Below are positions 1 through 6,096 of a DNA stretch of 11,737 nucleotides, in pieces; position 1 is the first letter of the stretch; each line of letters starts with the position of its first letter. This stretch comes from Candidatus Yanofskybacteria bacterium RIFCSPHIGHO2_02_FULL_50_12. Lineage in GTDB: Bacteria > Patescibacteriota > Minisyncoccia > 2-02-FULL-40-12 > GWA2-44-9. The DNA lies in NCBI GenBank assembly GCA_001794525.1, contig MGJZ01000034.1:1128-12864 (forward strand), in the 5' to 3' direction. Position numbers and translations under genes: made by a program. Under the pieces are notes generated by a model, which saw only the letters and a program-made list of their open reading frames with translations, was not told where the DNA came from and did no database searches.

Positions 1-701
1 AGAATCATAAAACGATAGCGCTGGCCGATGCGATAGTTGTCGGTAAACATCTGTTCGGCCGGCGGCAAAAGGCCGTTGGTTTTGCCGAGATCGACAAAAA
101 CCAGAGAACCCTCGCGGCGTTGAACCAGACCGCTGATTATCTCGCCCTCGCGGCCTTTGAACTCCGAGAAGATCGCGCCGCGTTCAGCTTCCCGAAGGCG
201 CTGAATGATGACCTGTTTCGCAGTTTGGGCGGCGATGCGACCAAATTCCATTTTCGGCTCAAGCTTGGTGATGATTTCGTCGCCGACTGCGGCCTTGCTA
301 TTATCTTTTTTCGCATCGACTAGAAGGACATGCTTTTCAGAATTGAATTTTACTTTAGTATCCCCAGTTTCTTCAGGAACCGGCTCCTCTCCGCGCCGCA
401 AGCGGCGCATGCCTTCCAAATCCTGAAAATCAGGCTTCTCTTCCAGGACTTTGGTCGGAAGCTGGCCGGTGATGTTGCCCTCCTCGTCTACGCCTTCCAC
501 CACGTAATGCACCTGGGTAATATCGAGGTGTCCGGTCTGGGAATCAAGCTTCGCCTTGATGATCTGGCCCTTCTTCCCGTACTGCCGCTTATACGCGGCC
601 GCAATCGCCATTTCGAGCGTTTCAAAAACGCTCTCTTCCGAAATTCCTTTTTCCTCCGCTAGTTGTTTAATCGCCGATGCGAACTGCTTCGTATCCAACA
701 T
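1..701 (-). CDS. nusA: Transcription termination/antitermination factor NusA (5' part; C-terminus beyond window edge)
   Basis: NusA binds RNA polymerase and controls pausing, termination and antitermination. The visible 233 residues begin MLDTKQFASAIKQLAEEKGI. They cover the N-terminal polymerase-binding domain, with the family signature GRIAAQTAKQVIIQRLREAER at about 154-174, and most of the S1 domain (GREGEIISGLVQ at 183-194, VFVDLGKTNGLLPP at 201-214). The KH domains lie off the left edge. The ATG at 699-701 is the natural start because the protein begins there like other NusA proteins. It has no clear Shine-Dalgarno sequence; the leader just upstream is AT-rich. From memory of E. coli NusA, the conserved QTAKQV block sits about 45 residues later here. 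The extra residues lie at roughly 75-140 and include a basic patch, GMRRLRRGEE. The gene diverges from the pilus-type ATPase gene. The family call is very secure. Confidence 0.96.
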   Translation of the reverse strand, partial: MLDTKQFASAIKQLAEEKGISEESVFETLEMAIAAAYKRQYGKKGQIIKAKLDSQTGHLDITQVHYVVEGVDEEGNITGQLPTKVLEEKPDFQDLEGMRRLRRGEEPVPEETGDTKVKFNSEKHVLLVDAKKDNSKAAVGDEIITKLEPKMEFGRIAAQTAKQVIIQRLREAERGAIFSEFKGREGEIISGLVQRREGSLVFVDLGKTNGLLPPAEQMFTDNYRIGQRYRFMI

Positions 702-735
702 GTTATTTAATTTTACTAATTTATTTAAAATTTGA

Positions 736-753
736 GGCCCGCTCTCGCGGACC
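736..753 (-). promoter_or_regulatory. Hairpin with GNRA tetraloop in the nusA leader
   Basis: On the minus strand GGTCCGC and GCGGGCC form a 7-bp stem (one G-U pair) closed by the loop GAGA, which fits the stable GNRA tetraloop class. It lies between the predicted promoter and the nusA ATG, in otherwise AT-rich leader sequence. It could stabilise the transcript or take part in control of nusA. It has no U-tract directly after it, so it is not a standard terminator. Confidence 0.5.
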
Positions 754-774
754 TTAATCAGAAACTACACATCG

Positions 775-803
775 ATGATACCAAAGGGATCTCCACAAGT
801 CAA
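775..803 (-). promoter_or_regulatory. Probable sigma70-type promoter of nusA
   Basis: Read on the minus strand there is a -35 element TTGACT (803-798), a 17-base spacer and a -10 element TATCAT (780-775). This is close to the TTGACA-17-TATAAT consensus. Transcription would begin near 768 and give a leader of about 65 bases before the nusA ATG. The element lies in the 176-base divergent spacer between nusA and the ATPase gene. It is predicted from sequence alone. Confidence 0.6.
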
Positions 804-877
804 GTTTACGAAATTTCGGAATCGATATCCACAAAAAAGCATTTACAAACGGGGGTTTTTCGATACAGTGAGGCCAC

Positions 878-2527
878 ATGCCCAACCATTTGGCAACACA
901 AAACGAGGATGCCCTCGAAAAAAAGCTCGAGGAAATCCGAGTTCAGGGGACGGAAGACGAATACCGCGACCGTGCGACAAAGCTCGGACTGCCATTCTCG
1001 GATTTGGCCAGCGCACCGATCGATCCTGAAGCCTTGGCCCTTCTGCCGGAAGAAATAGCACGCACGTCTCAATTGGTCGTAATCCTGAAGACGGGACGGA
1101 AACTCACGGTCGCTTGTGTTGACCCTTCATCAGATCAGGCAAAAGACGCGATCTCGGAATTGGAGAAGAAAGGATTCTCGATCCAGCTTTTGGCCACGTC
1201 TCCGGCCGGGTTGGAAAAGGCCCTTCAGCGCTATGTCTCATTAAAAAAGGCTGAAGCGTTTGAAACCGGGTCCGTTGAAATCAACGAAGAGGATCTTGAG
1301 GCCCTCCAGGACCAAGTAGCGTCAATTGGAGATTTAAAAAGCCGGGTCGCCGGGATTACGGTTACTAAGTTGCTCGAAATTCTCCTAGCCGGCGGCCTTA
1401 AGATCGGCGCTTCGGATATTCATTTCGAACCTCAAGCCCAAGCGGTTCGCTTGCGCTACCGCTTGGATGGCATGCTTCAGGACATCACCGACGTTGATGC
1501 CGCTTCCTACGCTAAAGTGGTCAATCGGATCAAAGTCCTGTCGCGCTTGAAGCTAAACATCCACAACGCTCCCCAGGACGGCCGATTTACAATCAGGCAG
1601 AAAACGGTCGATATTGAAATCCGCGTCTCCATTCTTCCCGGCGAATACGGCGAAACGATCGTCATGCGCATCCTGGATCCCCGAAGCATTAAAGCCAAGT
1701 TGGAAGACTTAGGTCTGCGGTCTGACCTTTTAGAGTCCGTCAAGAGCCAGCTTGAAAAACCTGTCGGGGCGATTATTACTACCGGGCCGACAGGCTCGGG
1801 AAAAACGACGACCCTATACGCCTTCATTAACTACCTTAACGATCCGGAGAACAAGATCATAACTATCGAAGACCCTATCGAATACCATATCCAGGGCATC
1901 TCGCAGACGCAGGTGAACCAGGAGCAGGACTACTCCTTTGCCAACGGTCTGCGCGCCATCGTCCGCCAGGACCCCGACATTATCCTGGTCGGCGAAATCC
2001 GGGACACCGAAACCGCCGAGATCGCCCTGAACGCGGCGCTCACCGGCCACTTGGTGCTCTCCACGATCCATACCAACGATGCGGCCGGCACCGTCCCCCG
2101 TCTTATCAATCTTAAAGTTAATCCCCAGATTATCGCGCCGGCCATTCGCATGGCCATGGCTCAACGACTGGTACGTAAACTTTGCACCGCCTGCGCCAAA
2201 GCCAAGACCACGTCGGCCCAAGAAAAATCGTTAATAGAAAATATCCTGCAGCCTATCGCCGACCGCATTCCACTGCCTGATATCCAGCTTTCAGAGCCGG
2301 TTGGCTGTAAGGCGTGTAATGGCAGCGGATATAAGGGACGCTTGGGCGTATTTGAAGCATTCGCGATAACCCCGGAAATGGAGAAGCTGATTCTGACAAA
2401 TCCAGCCATGTCAGCCATTCAAGAATTGGCAGTAAAGGAAGGAATGGTCACTATGAAGCAAGATGGTTATTTGAAAGTAGCGCAAGGAGTCACCACCATG
2501 GAAGAAGTCGATCGCGTGGTGGGATAG
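878..2527 (+). CDS. pilB: GspE/PilB-type type II secretion / type IV pilus assembly ATPase
   Basis: This is a hexameric cytoplasmic ATPase of the family that powers pilin or pseudopilin polymerisation at the inner membrane. Its 549 residues match family length. An N-terminal T2SSE-like region (about 45-125) is followed by the N2 domain (about 150-270, with SDIHFEPQ at 179-186 and RYRLDGML at 193-200). The ATPase core has Walker A GPTGSGKT (303-310), an Asp box ITIEDPIEY (328-336), Walker B DPDIILVGE (365-373) and a His box HLVLSTIHTNDA (391-402). A zinc-type tetracysteine is present at C436, C439, C477 and C480. That tetracysteine favours GspE/PilB over the retraction ATPase PilT. The ATG at 878 has GTGAGG about 6 bases upstream. 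No pilin, PilC or PilM-O gene is visible here, so it may be a stand-alone gene or its partners lie elsewhere. The family is certain; PilB versus GspE cannot be decided. Confidence 0.93.
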   Translation: MPNHLATQNEDALEKKLEEIRVQGTEDEYRDRATKLGLPFSDLASAPIDPEALALLPEEIARTSQLVVILKTGRKLTVACVDPSSDQAKDAISELEKKGFSIQLLATSPAGLEKALQRYVSLKKAEAFETGSVEINEEDLEALQDQVASIGDLKSRVAGITVTKLLEILLAGGLKIGASDIHFEPQAQAVRLRYRLDGMLQDITDVDAASYAKVVNRIKVLSRLKLNIHNAPQDGRFTIRQKTVDIEIRVSILPGEYGETIVMRILDPRSIKAKLEDLGLRSDLLESVKSQLEKPVGAIITTGPTGSGKTTTLYAFINYLNDPENKIITIEDPIEYHIQGISQTQVNQEQDYSFANGLRAIVRQDPDIILVGEIRDTETAEIALNAALTGHLVLSTIHTNDAAGTVPRLINLKVNPQIIAPAIRMAMAQRLVRKLCTACAKAKTTSAQEKSLIENILQPIADRIPLPDIQLSEPVGCKACNGSGYKGRLGVFEAFAITPEMEKLILTNPAMSAIQELAVKEGMVTMKQDGYLKVAQGVTTMEEVDRVVG

Positions 2528-2546
2528 CCCCGACATGCGTCGGGGC
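2527..2546 (+). terminator. GC-rich hairpin at the end of the ATPase gene; possible terminator without U-tract
   Basis: GCCCCGAC and GTCGGGGC form a perfect 8-bp stem with loop ATGC. The first base of the stem is the last base of the ATPase stop codon. No run of T follows (the next bases are AGGGAGAACC), so it is not a canonical intrinsic terminator. It could act as a 3' end stabiliser, a weak terminator or a dispersed repeat. It sits 2 bases before the structured RNA candidate. Confidence 0.4.
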
Positions 2547-2548
2547 AG

Positions 2549-2714
2549 GGAGAACCTTTATAATCTGTAGGCAACGGCCCGGTTTTCAAAAAAACGGGAC
2601 AGAATAATTCTGAGGTGCGGCCCAGCGATGCCAAACCACCCGTCAAGTCAGTATTCCGATTGGATCATGGGTTTAATTATGGATCCAATTGCCTACAGGT
2701 TATAGGGGTTCTCC
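2549..2714 (+). ncRNA. Candidate structured RNA (unrecognised) between the ATPase gene and ruvB
   Basis: Bases 2549-2574 pair with 2689-2714 in an unbroken 26-bp helix. The only non-Watson-Crick pairs are three U-G wobbles (2564-2699, 2558-2705, 2557-2706). On the opposite strand these would be A-C mismatches, so the + strand is the likely RNA. Four hairpins can form inside: 2578-2581/2595-2598 extended by 2583-2586/2591-2594; 2600-2604/2608-2612; 2614-2617/2637-2640 with 2619-2621/2630-2632; and 2660-2666/2682-2688, which stacks directly on the closing helix. I cannot match it to 6S RNA, SRP RNA, tmRNA, RNase P RNA, a T-box or a riboswitch class that I know by motif. It could be a stand-alone small RNA or a leader element of the ruvB transcript. 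Helices were found by eye; no folding energies were calculated. Confidence 0.5.
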
Positions 2715-2751
2715 AGAAAAGAGAAAGCCCGTATACCGGGATTCTTACCCC
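2705..2751 (+). promoter_or_regulatory. Alternative three-way fold in the ruvB leader, competing with the RNA candidate's closing helix
   Basis: GGGG (2705-2708) can pair with CCCC (2748-2751), enclosing two hairpins: TTCTC/GAGAA (2709-2713/2721-2725) and CCCG/CGGG (2728-2731/2737-2740). The bases 2705-2713 are also the 3' end of the 26-bp helix, so the two folds exclude each other. Such switching is typical of leader control elements. No T-tract follows, so control of translation would be more likely than termination; the ruvB start is only 16 bases downstream. This is a structural suggestion only. Confidence 0.3.
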
Positions 2752-2766
2752 TTATTGTATCTCAAA

Positions 2767-3792
2767 ATGGATACTCATGTCAAGCCCTCAACAATGACGC
2801 CAAAAGCGGTCCTAGACGACCAGCTGCTTGACCAGGCCCTGCGGCCCAAATCGTTCGACGAATACATCGGCCAGGAGAAGATCAAATCGAATCTAAAAGT
2901 GCTGATCGGAGCGGCCAAAAAACGCAATGAGCCCATCGAACATCTCCTTCTCCATGGCCCTTCCGGCCTGGGCAAGACCACCCTCTCCTATCTTATCGCC
3001 AAAGAGCTCGGCACCTCGATTAAAATTACCTCCGGCACCGCTTTGGAAAAAGCCGGCGATGTGGGCTCGATCCTGACCGGCCTCTCGGACGGAGACGTCC
3101 TGTTCATCGACGAGGTCCACCGCCTGAACAAGAACATCGAGGAAGTGATCTATCCGGCCATGGAAAATTTCCGGCTCGACATCGTCATCGGCAAAGGCAA
3201 CGGCGCCAAAACTCTTCAGATCGATCTGCCTCGTTTCACCCTCATCGCCGCGACCACGAAGATCTCGCTTCTCTCGGCCCCTTTCCGATCGCGATTCGGG
3301 GTTAACTTCCGTTTGGACTTCTACACGCCCGAAGAGATCGGGGCGATTATCGGACGGTCTGCTTCCCTGCTGGGCATCCAGGTCGAACCGCCGGCCGTCC
3401 AAGCCATCGCCGCGGCAGCCAGATCCACGCCTCGGGTGGCTAACAGATTATTAAAGCGCGTTCGAGATGTGGCTCAAATGAAGAATACTGAAATCATTAC
3501 GGCTGACCTGGCTTCCGAGGGTCTAAAAATGCTAGAAATTGACGATAGGGGTCTTGAGGAAACCGACCGAAAAATTCTTCTTACCATCGCTGAAAAGTTC
3601 AAAGGTGGACCCGTGGGGCTTAAAACGATCGCCGCGGCCATCGCCGAGGAGGAAGCCACGATCGAAGACGTCTATGAGCCATATCTCATGCAACTGGGCA
3701 TGCTCGCGCGCACACCCAAAGGCCGCGTCCTCACGCCATTCGGCTATGAGCACATCAAACTCGCGCCCCCAAAGAACACGTTAGCATTGTAA
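2767..3792 (+). CDS. ruvB: Holliday junction branch migration DNA helicase RuvB
   Basis: RuvB is the AAA+ motor that drives branch migration of Holliday junctions, normally loaded by RuvA. Starting at the ATG at 2767 gives 341 residues, the usual RuvB length. Motifs on that numbering are LRPKSFDEYIGQEKIK near 25-40, Walker A GPSGLGKT (64-71), Walker B LFIDEVH (112-118), sensor 1 AATT (161-164), an arginine-finger segment SAPFRSRFG (170-178), sensor 2 STPRVANRLLKR (220-231) and the C-terminal winged helix GPVGLKTIAAAI...LGMLARTPKGR (about 281-320). The frame is open back to 2689, but those codons lie in the structured RNA region and code for nothing RuvB-like. An ATG at 2794 is a second possible start. 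Neither start has a clear Shine-Dalgarno sequence. It heads the ruvB / unknown / ruvC group. Confidence 0.97.
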   Translation: MDTHVKPSTMTPKAVLDDQLLDQALRPKSFDEYIGQEKIKSNLKVLIGAAKKRNEPIEHLLLHGPSGLGKTTLSYLIAKELGTSIKITSGTALEKAGDVGSILTGLSDGDVLFIDEVHRLNKNIEEVIYPAMENFRLDIVIGKGNGAKTLQIDLPRFTLIAATTKISLLSAPFRSRFGVNFRLDFYTPEEIGAIIGRSASLLGIQVEPPAVQAIAAAARSTPRVANRLLKRVRDVAQMKNTEIITADLASEGLKMLEIDDRGLEETDRKILLTIAEKFKGGPVGLKTIAAAIAEEEATIEDVYEPYLMQLGMLARTPKGRVLTPFGYEHIKLAPPKNTLAL

Positions 3793-3796
3793 TTCC

Positions 3797-4132
3797 ATGA
3801 AAGAACCCAAAATCGAAAAACTAGAACAGCCGTTATTGAATCTTAAAACCAATCCCGAGGAAGCTACTACGGCGATGGTAAAAATAGAAGGGCCAGACTG
3901 GCTTGAACATCAGGAAAATTGGATAAGAAATCTTAAATCCACGGAACACACACTCAAAGGAGCCCTGGAATGGTTGGCGAGTAATCCTTCTGATGACTCC
4001 TTTGTTGTTTACGGCTTGGGCGGAAATCATCGATACTACGTGGACTCGGATGGCACGATTAGATTTTCAAGCAGACACTCTTTGCCTAAATACGCAGAGA
4101 TGGCGGAGGAATTAGGTTTTAAAGTTCAATGA
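3797..4132 (+). CDS. Uncharacterised 111-residue protein encoded between ruvB and ruvC
   Basis: I do not recognise this protein. It starts at an ATG 4 bases after the ruvB stop, and its TGA stop overlaps the ruvC ATG (ATGA), so it is almost surely translated with both. It is soluble-looking, with no membrane segment or signal peptide. Residues 1-30 are charged and probably flexible, 34-62 look helical with tryptophans at 35, 42 and 59 (DWLEHQENWIRNLKS), and 66-92 look like beta strands with turns (VVYGLGGNHRYYVDSDG). A helix with AEMAEELGFKV ends the protein. RuvA normally accompanies RuvB and RuvC, but RuvA is about 200 residues and carries helix-hairpin-helix motifs; nothing like them is seen here. 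A role in junction processing is suggested only by position. Confidence 0.85.
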   Translation: MKEPKIEKLEQPLLNLKTNPEEATTAMVKIEGPDWLEHQENWIRNLKSTEHTLKGALEWLASNPSDDSFVVYGLGGNHRYYVDSDGTIRFSSRHSLPKYAEMAEELGFKVQ

Positions 4133-4605
4133 TTATTTTGGGCATTGATCCAGGGACCACGCGGATCGGCTACGGAGTTGTGGAATATGAGCGCAGTCGT
4201 ATTACCTGCTTGGCCTATGGCGTTATTGGCGAGACAACCATAAGCCGTTCGGATAATCTCCTGGGTGTTGAACGTGAATTAGGCAAGCTTATCGAAACTT
4301 ACAAACCGGATACGATCGGCATCGAGAAGCTTTTCTTTTTTAAAAATCAAAAGACCGTAATGGCAGTCAGCGAAATGCGCGGCGTGCTCCTGCTTACTAT
4401 CGCCCGCCACGGAATCCCGGTTCAGGAGTTTACGCCGCTTCAAGTGAAGCAGTCGGTGAGCTCATACGGCAAAGCCGATAAGCAGCAGGTCCAGCGCATG
4501 ATGCAGATGTTGTTGAATCTAAAGGAGCCGATCAAGCCCGACGACGCGGCTGACGCGCTGGCTATTGCAATTTGCTGCTCGCATACTAATATAGTTCCAA
4601 TATAA
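4129..4605 (+). CDS. ruvC: Crossover junction endodeoxyribonuclease RuvC
   Basis: RuvC is the dimeric RNase H-fold resolvase that cuts Holliday junctions with paired nicks. The 158 residues match family length. The acidic catalytic set is present: D7 in MIILGIDPGTTRIGYG, E66 in IGIEKLFFFKNQKTV, and D139 and D142 in the C-terminal PDDAADALAIAI. The FFF-N-KT segment after E66 is the part that in RuvC contacts junction DNA. Its start codon overlaps the stop of the 111-residue gene, which indicates translational coupling. The catalytic set looks complete, so an active enzyme is expected. Confidence 0.97.
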   Translation: MIILGIDPGTTRIGYGVVEYERSRITCLAYGVIGETTISRSDNLLGVERELGKLIETYKPDTIGIEKLFFFKNQKTVMAVSEMRGVLLLTIARHGIPVQEFTPLQVKQSVSSYGKADKQQVQRMMQMLLNLKEPIKPDDAADALAIAICCSHTNIVPI

Positions 4606-4674
4606 CTACTCTTGTTTGTACATCGGGTGATTTCCACTGGTGATCCCCGATTCCAAAGAAGATCAGGTTCGGAC

Positions 4675-4824
4675 ATGAGCGAAGAAATGTATCGTCTCGA
4701 TGATCAAGTCGGAGAGGAAGATGACAGTGACATAGATCTTGAGGAAGATGATGACCTGGATGATGACGATCTCGAGGACGATGAAGATGAGAGCGATGAA
4801 GGCGAGGATAAGACACTCGGATAA
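4675..4824 (+). CDS. Small, extremely acidic protein (49 residues) after ruvC
   Basis: No family is recognised. From the ATG at 4675 the product is MSEEMYRLDDQVGEE followed by an almost pure Asp/Glu stretch to the end. By my count 29 of 49 residues are acidic, and only two (R7 and K46) are basic. It has no membrane segment. An in-frame TTG at 4612 would add 21 residues (MFVHRVISTGDPRFQRR...) of different, basic character; the ATG is preferred because AGG is seen about 10 bases before it. The gene lies 69 bases after ruvC, and its stop codon forms part of the terminator stem. Such low-complexity acidic tails occur in DNA-mimic, chaperone-like and RNA polymerase delta-type proteins, but none of these can be claimed. 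It may also be a poorly constrained orphan reading frame. Confidence 0.6.
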   Translation: MSEEMYRLDDQVGEEDDSDIDLEEDDDLDDDDLEDDEDESDEGEDKTLG

Positions 4825-4866
4825 AATAAAAGACCGGTCGCCTGAGACTACCGGTCTTTTATTTTA
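4822..4866. terminator. Bidirectional intrinsic terminator between the ruv group and tyrS
   Basis: A perfect 17-bp inverted repeat (4822-4838 with 4850-4866) encloses an 11-base loop. The inner part of the stem is GC-rich (GACCGGT/ACCGGTC) and the outer parts are A-rich on the left and T-rich on the right. It therefore reads as a hairpin plus U-tract from either direction. It ends both the rightward ruv transcript and the leftward tyrS transcript. The TAA of the acidic gene (4822-4824) and the TAA of tyrS (4859-4861) both lie in the stem. Confidence 0.9.
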
Positions 4867-6022
4867 CTTTCAGAAATTTTCCTTTTCCGACCTGTATTTT
4901 ATCCCCTGATTTTACCTCATGGTTCCATTCCTTAACTATAACCCCATTTACCTCTATGGCTCCTTGGTCAAGCAAGGATTTTGCTTCTGATTTTGAAGAA
5001 AGAATTCCTGCAATTACGGTAGTGACCGTCTGGCCAGCGCCAGATACCTCTTTCTCTTTTCGAGATTCGCCTAACGCATTTTCGCCGTGAAACATCCGAA
5101 CAAACTCGTCCGCCAAATCTTCCTTGAACGCGCGCGGATCTTTTGGCGTCTCTCCTGTCCCATGGTGTGCATCAATCCAAGAGCTAGGCTTTTCCGTGCA
5201 TAATTCAGCGACTTCTCGCAACATACCGTCATCAAAAGCGAGTACCTTTCGCCTGATCTCGGCCGGTTCATCGCTCACCGCGATAATCTCCCCTTCCGAC
5301 TTTGACATCTTCTTACCCCCCGCGCCTACTAACAGTTTTGTTGCAAAAACCAACTTCTCTTTTCCTAAAAGTTTCCGCTCAAGATCACGACCCATTAGCA
5401 TATTGAATGTTTGATCATTGCCTCCCACCTCACCGTCTATTTCCATCGCCACCGAATCATAGCCCTGCATGAGAGGATATAGAAATTCGGGGACGCCAAG
5501 AAAAGCGCCTTTGTCTTGCCTCTCTTTAAACATGCTCCTGGTCATGAGCTCCAAAGCGCTTACATTGCTGACTGCTTGCAAGAATTTACCTACCGTCATT
5601 TTGGAAAGCCAAGTGCTGTTGTATTCAACATCAAATGACCCTTTCGGCAGGACTTTGTATACTTGTTCGAGATAGGTCTCCATATTTTTTTTCACATCTT
5701 CTTTGCTAAGAGGCTTTCGGGTTTCACTTTTTCCGGTCGGATCACCTATTTGGGCCGTAAAATCTCCGATCACAAGTACGGGCCGATGTTTTACGTCTGA
5801 AAGTTGCTTTAAAAAAAGAAGTGGGATGATATGTCCTAAATGTAAGTCTGGACCCGTAGGATCTATCCCCAAGTAAACTCTTAAACTTTTTTCTTCTTTT
5901 ATTCTTTTCCTGGCCTCTTCCTTAGAGGGCCAAATATTTGGCCTGCCTTCAAATTGCCCGATCCTTCTGGTTAACAGTTCTTCTATCTGGGCGTCGTCTC
6001 TTTTGGGAGTAAGTCCGAACAT
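4859..6022 (-). CDS. tyrS: Tyrosyl-tRNA synthetase (TyrRS, type 2)
   Basis: This class I aminoacyl-tRNA synthetase charges tRNA-Tyr with tyrosine in the cytoplasm. The 387 residues hold the HIGH-type motif as HLGH (61-64) in YLGIDPTGPDLHLGH. They also hold GDFTAQIGDPTGKSETR (86-102), the substrate-site segment GEVGGNDQTFNMLMGRD (197-213) and the KMSKS loop (238-242). A C-terminal S4-type RNA-binding domain follows (about 333-387). The LGIDPT...HLGH form and the GDPTGKS segment are typical of the second bacterial TyrRS subfamily. The start at 6022 matches the family N-terminus. The gene has its own candidate promoter, almost without a leader, and shares the terminator with the ruv group. Confidence 0.97.
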   Translation of the reverse strand: MFGLTPKRDDAQIEELLTRRIGQFEGRPNIWPSKEEARKRIKEEKSLRVYLGIDPTGPDLHLGHIIPLLFLKQLSDVKHRPVLVIGDFTAQIGDPTGKSETRKPLSKEDVKKNMETYLEQVYKVLPKGSFDVEYNSTWLSKMTVGKFLQAVSNVSALELMTRSMFKERQDKGAFLGVPEFLYPLMQGYDSVAMEIDGEVGGNDQTFNMLMGRDLERKLLGKEKLVFATKLLVGAGGKKMSKSEGEIIAVSDEPAEIRRKVLAFDDGMLREVAELCTEKPSSWIDAHHGTGETPKDPRAFKEDLADEFVRMFHGENALGESRKEKEVSGAGQTVTTVIAGILSSKSEAKSLLDQGAIEVNGVIVKEWNHEVKSGDKIQVGKGKFLKVK

Positions 6023-6031
6023 ATGAAATTC

Positions 6032-6060
6032 ATTTTAACAGTCCATCATGGCCTTGTAAA
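6032..6060 (-). promoter_or_regulatory. Probable tyrS promoter giving a leaderless or nearly leaderless mRNA
   Basis: On the minus strand there is a -35 element TTTACA (6060-6055), a 17-base spacer and a -10 element TAAAAT (6037-6032). Transcription would start near 6025, only about 3 bases before the tyrS ATG at 6022. No Shine-Dalgarno sequence fits between them. The opposite strand of the same 74-base spacer must carry the promoter of the penicillin-binding protein gene; TTAACA (6035-6040), 16 bases, TAAATA (6057-6062) is a weaker candidate there. Confidence 0.5.
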
Positions 6061-6096
6061 TACACTGTTTTTGTGTCATTATGATGCGATAGATTG

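Noticed and set aside
825..833. DnaA-box-like ATATCCACA upstream of the ATPase gene
   Set aside because: It has one mismatch and stands alone about 9 kb from dnaA. A single near-match of 9 bases is expected by chance.
806..1072. Open frames on the minus strand inside the ATPase gene, and similar antisense frames within other genes
   Set aside because: They mirror real coding frames, lack family motifs and have no translation signals.
2559..2564. Perfect -10 sequence TATAAT
   Set aside because: No -35 element is found at 16-18 bases, and the hexamer lies in the left arm of the 26-bp helix, where its sequence is explained by pairing. A promoter here would remove half of that helix, so it is kept only as an alternative.
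2689..2766. N-terminal extension of RuvB from an upstream start at 2689
   Set aside because: The extra 26 residues do not resemble RuvB and their codons coincide with the 3' arm of the structured RNA. The ATG at 2767 gives the usual RuvB length.
2615..2797. A 60-residue open frame across the RNA candidate
   Set aside because: Its sequence has no recognisable domain, it overlaps the ruvB start in another frame, and the base pairing explains the sequence better.
6054..6085. Promoter for the PBP gene from TTGTAA and TATGAT
   Set aside because: The spacer is 20 bases, too long for a normal sigma70 promoter. The TTAACA/TAAATA pair is a little better but also weak.
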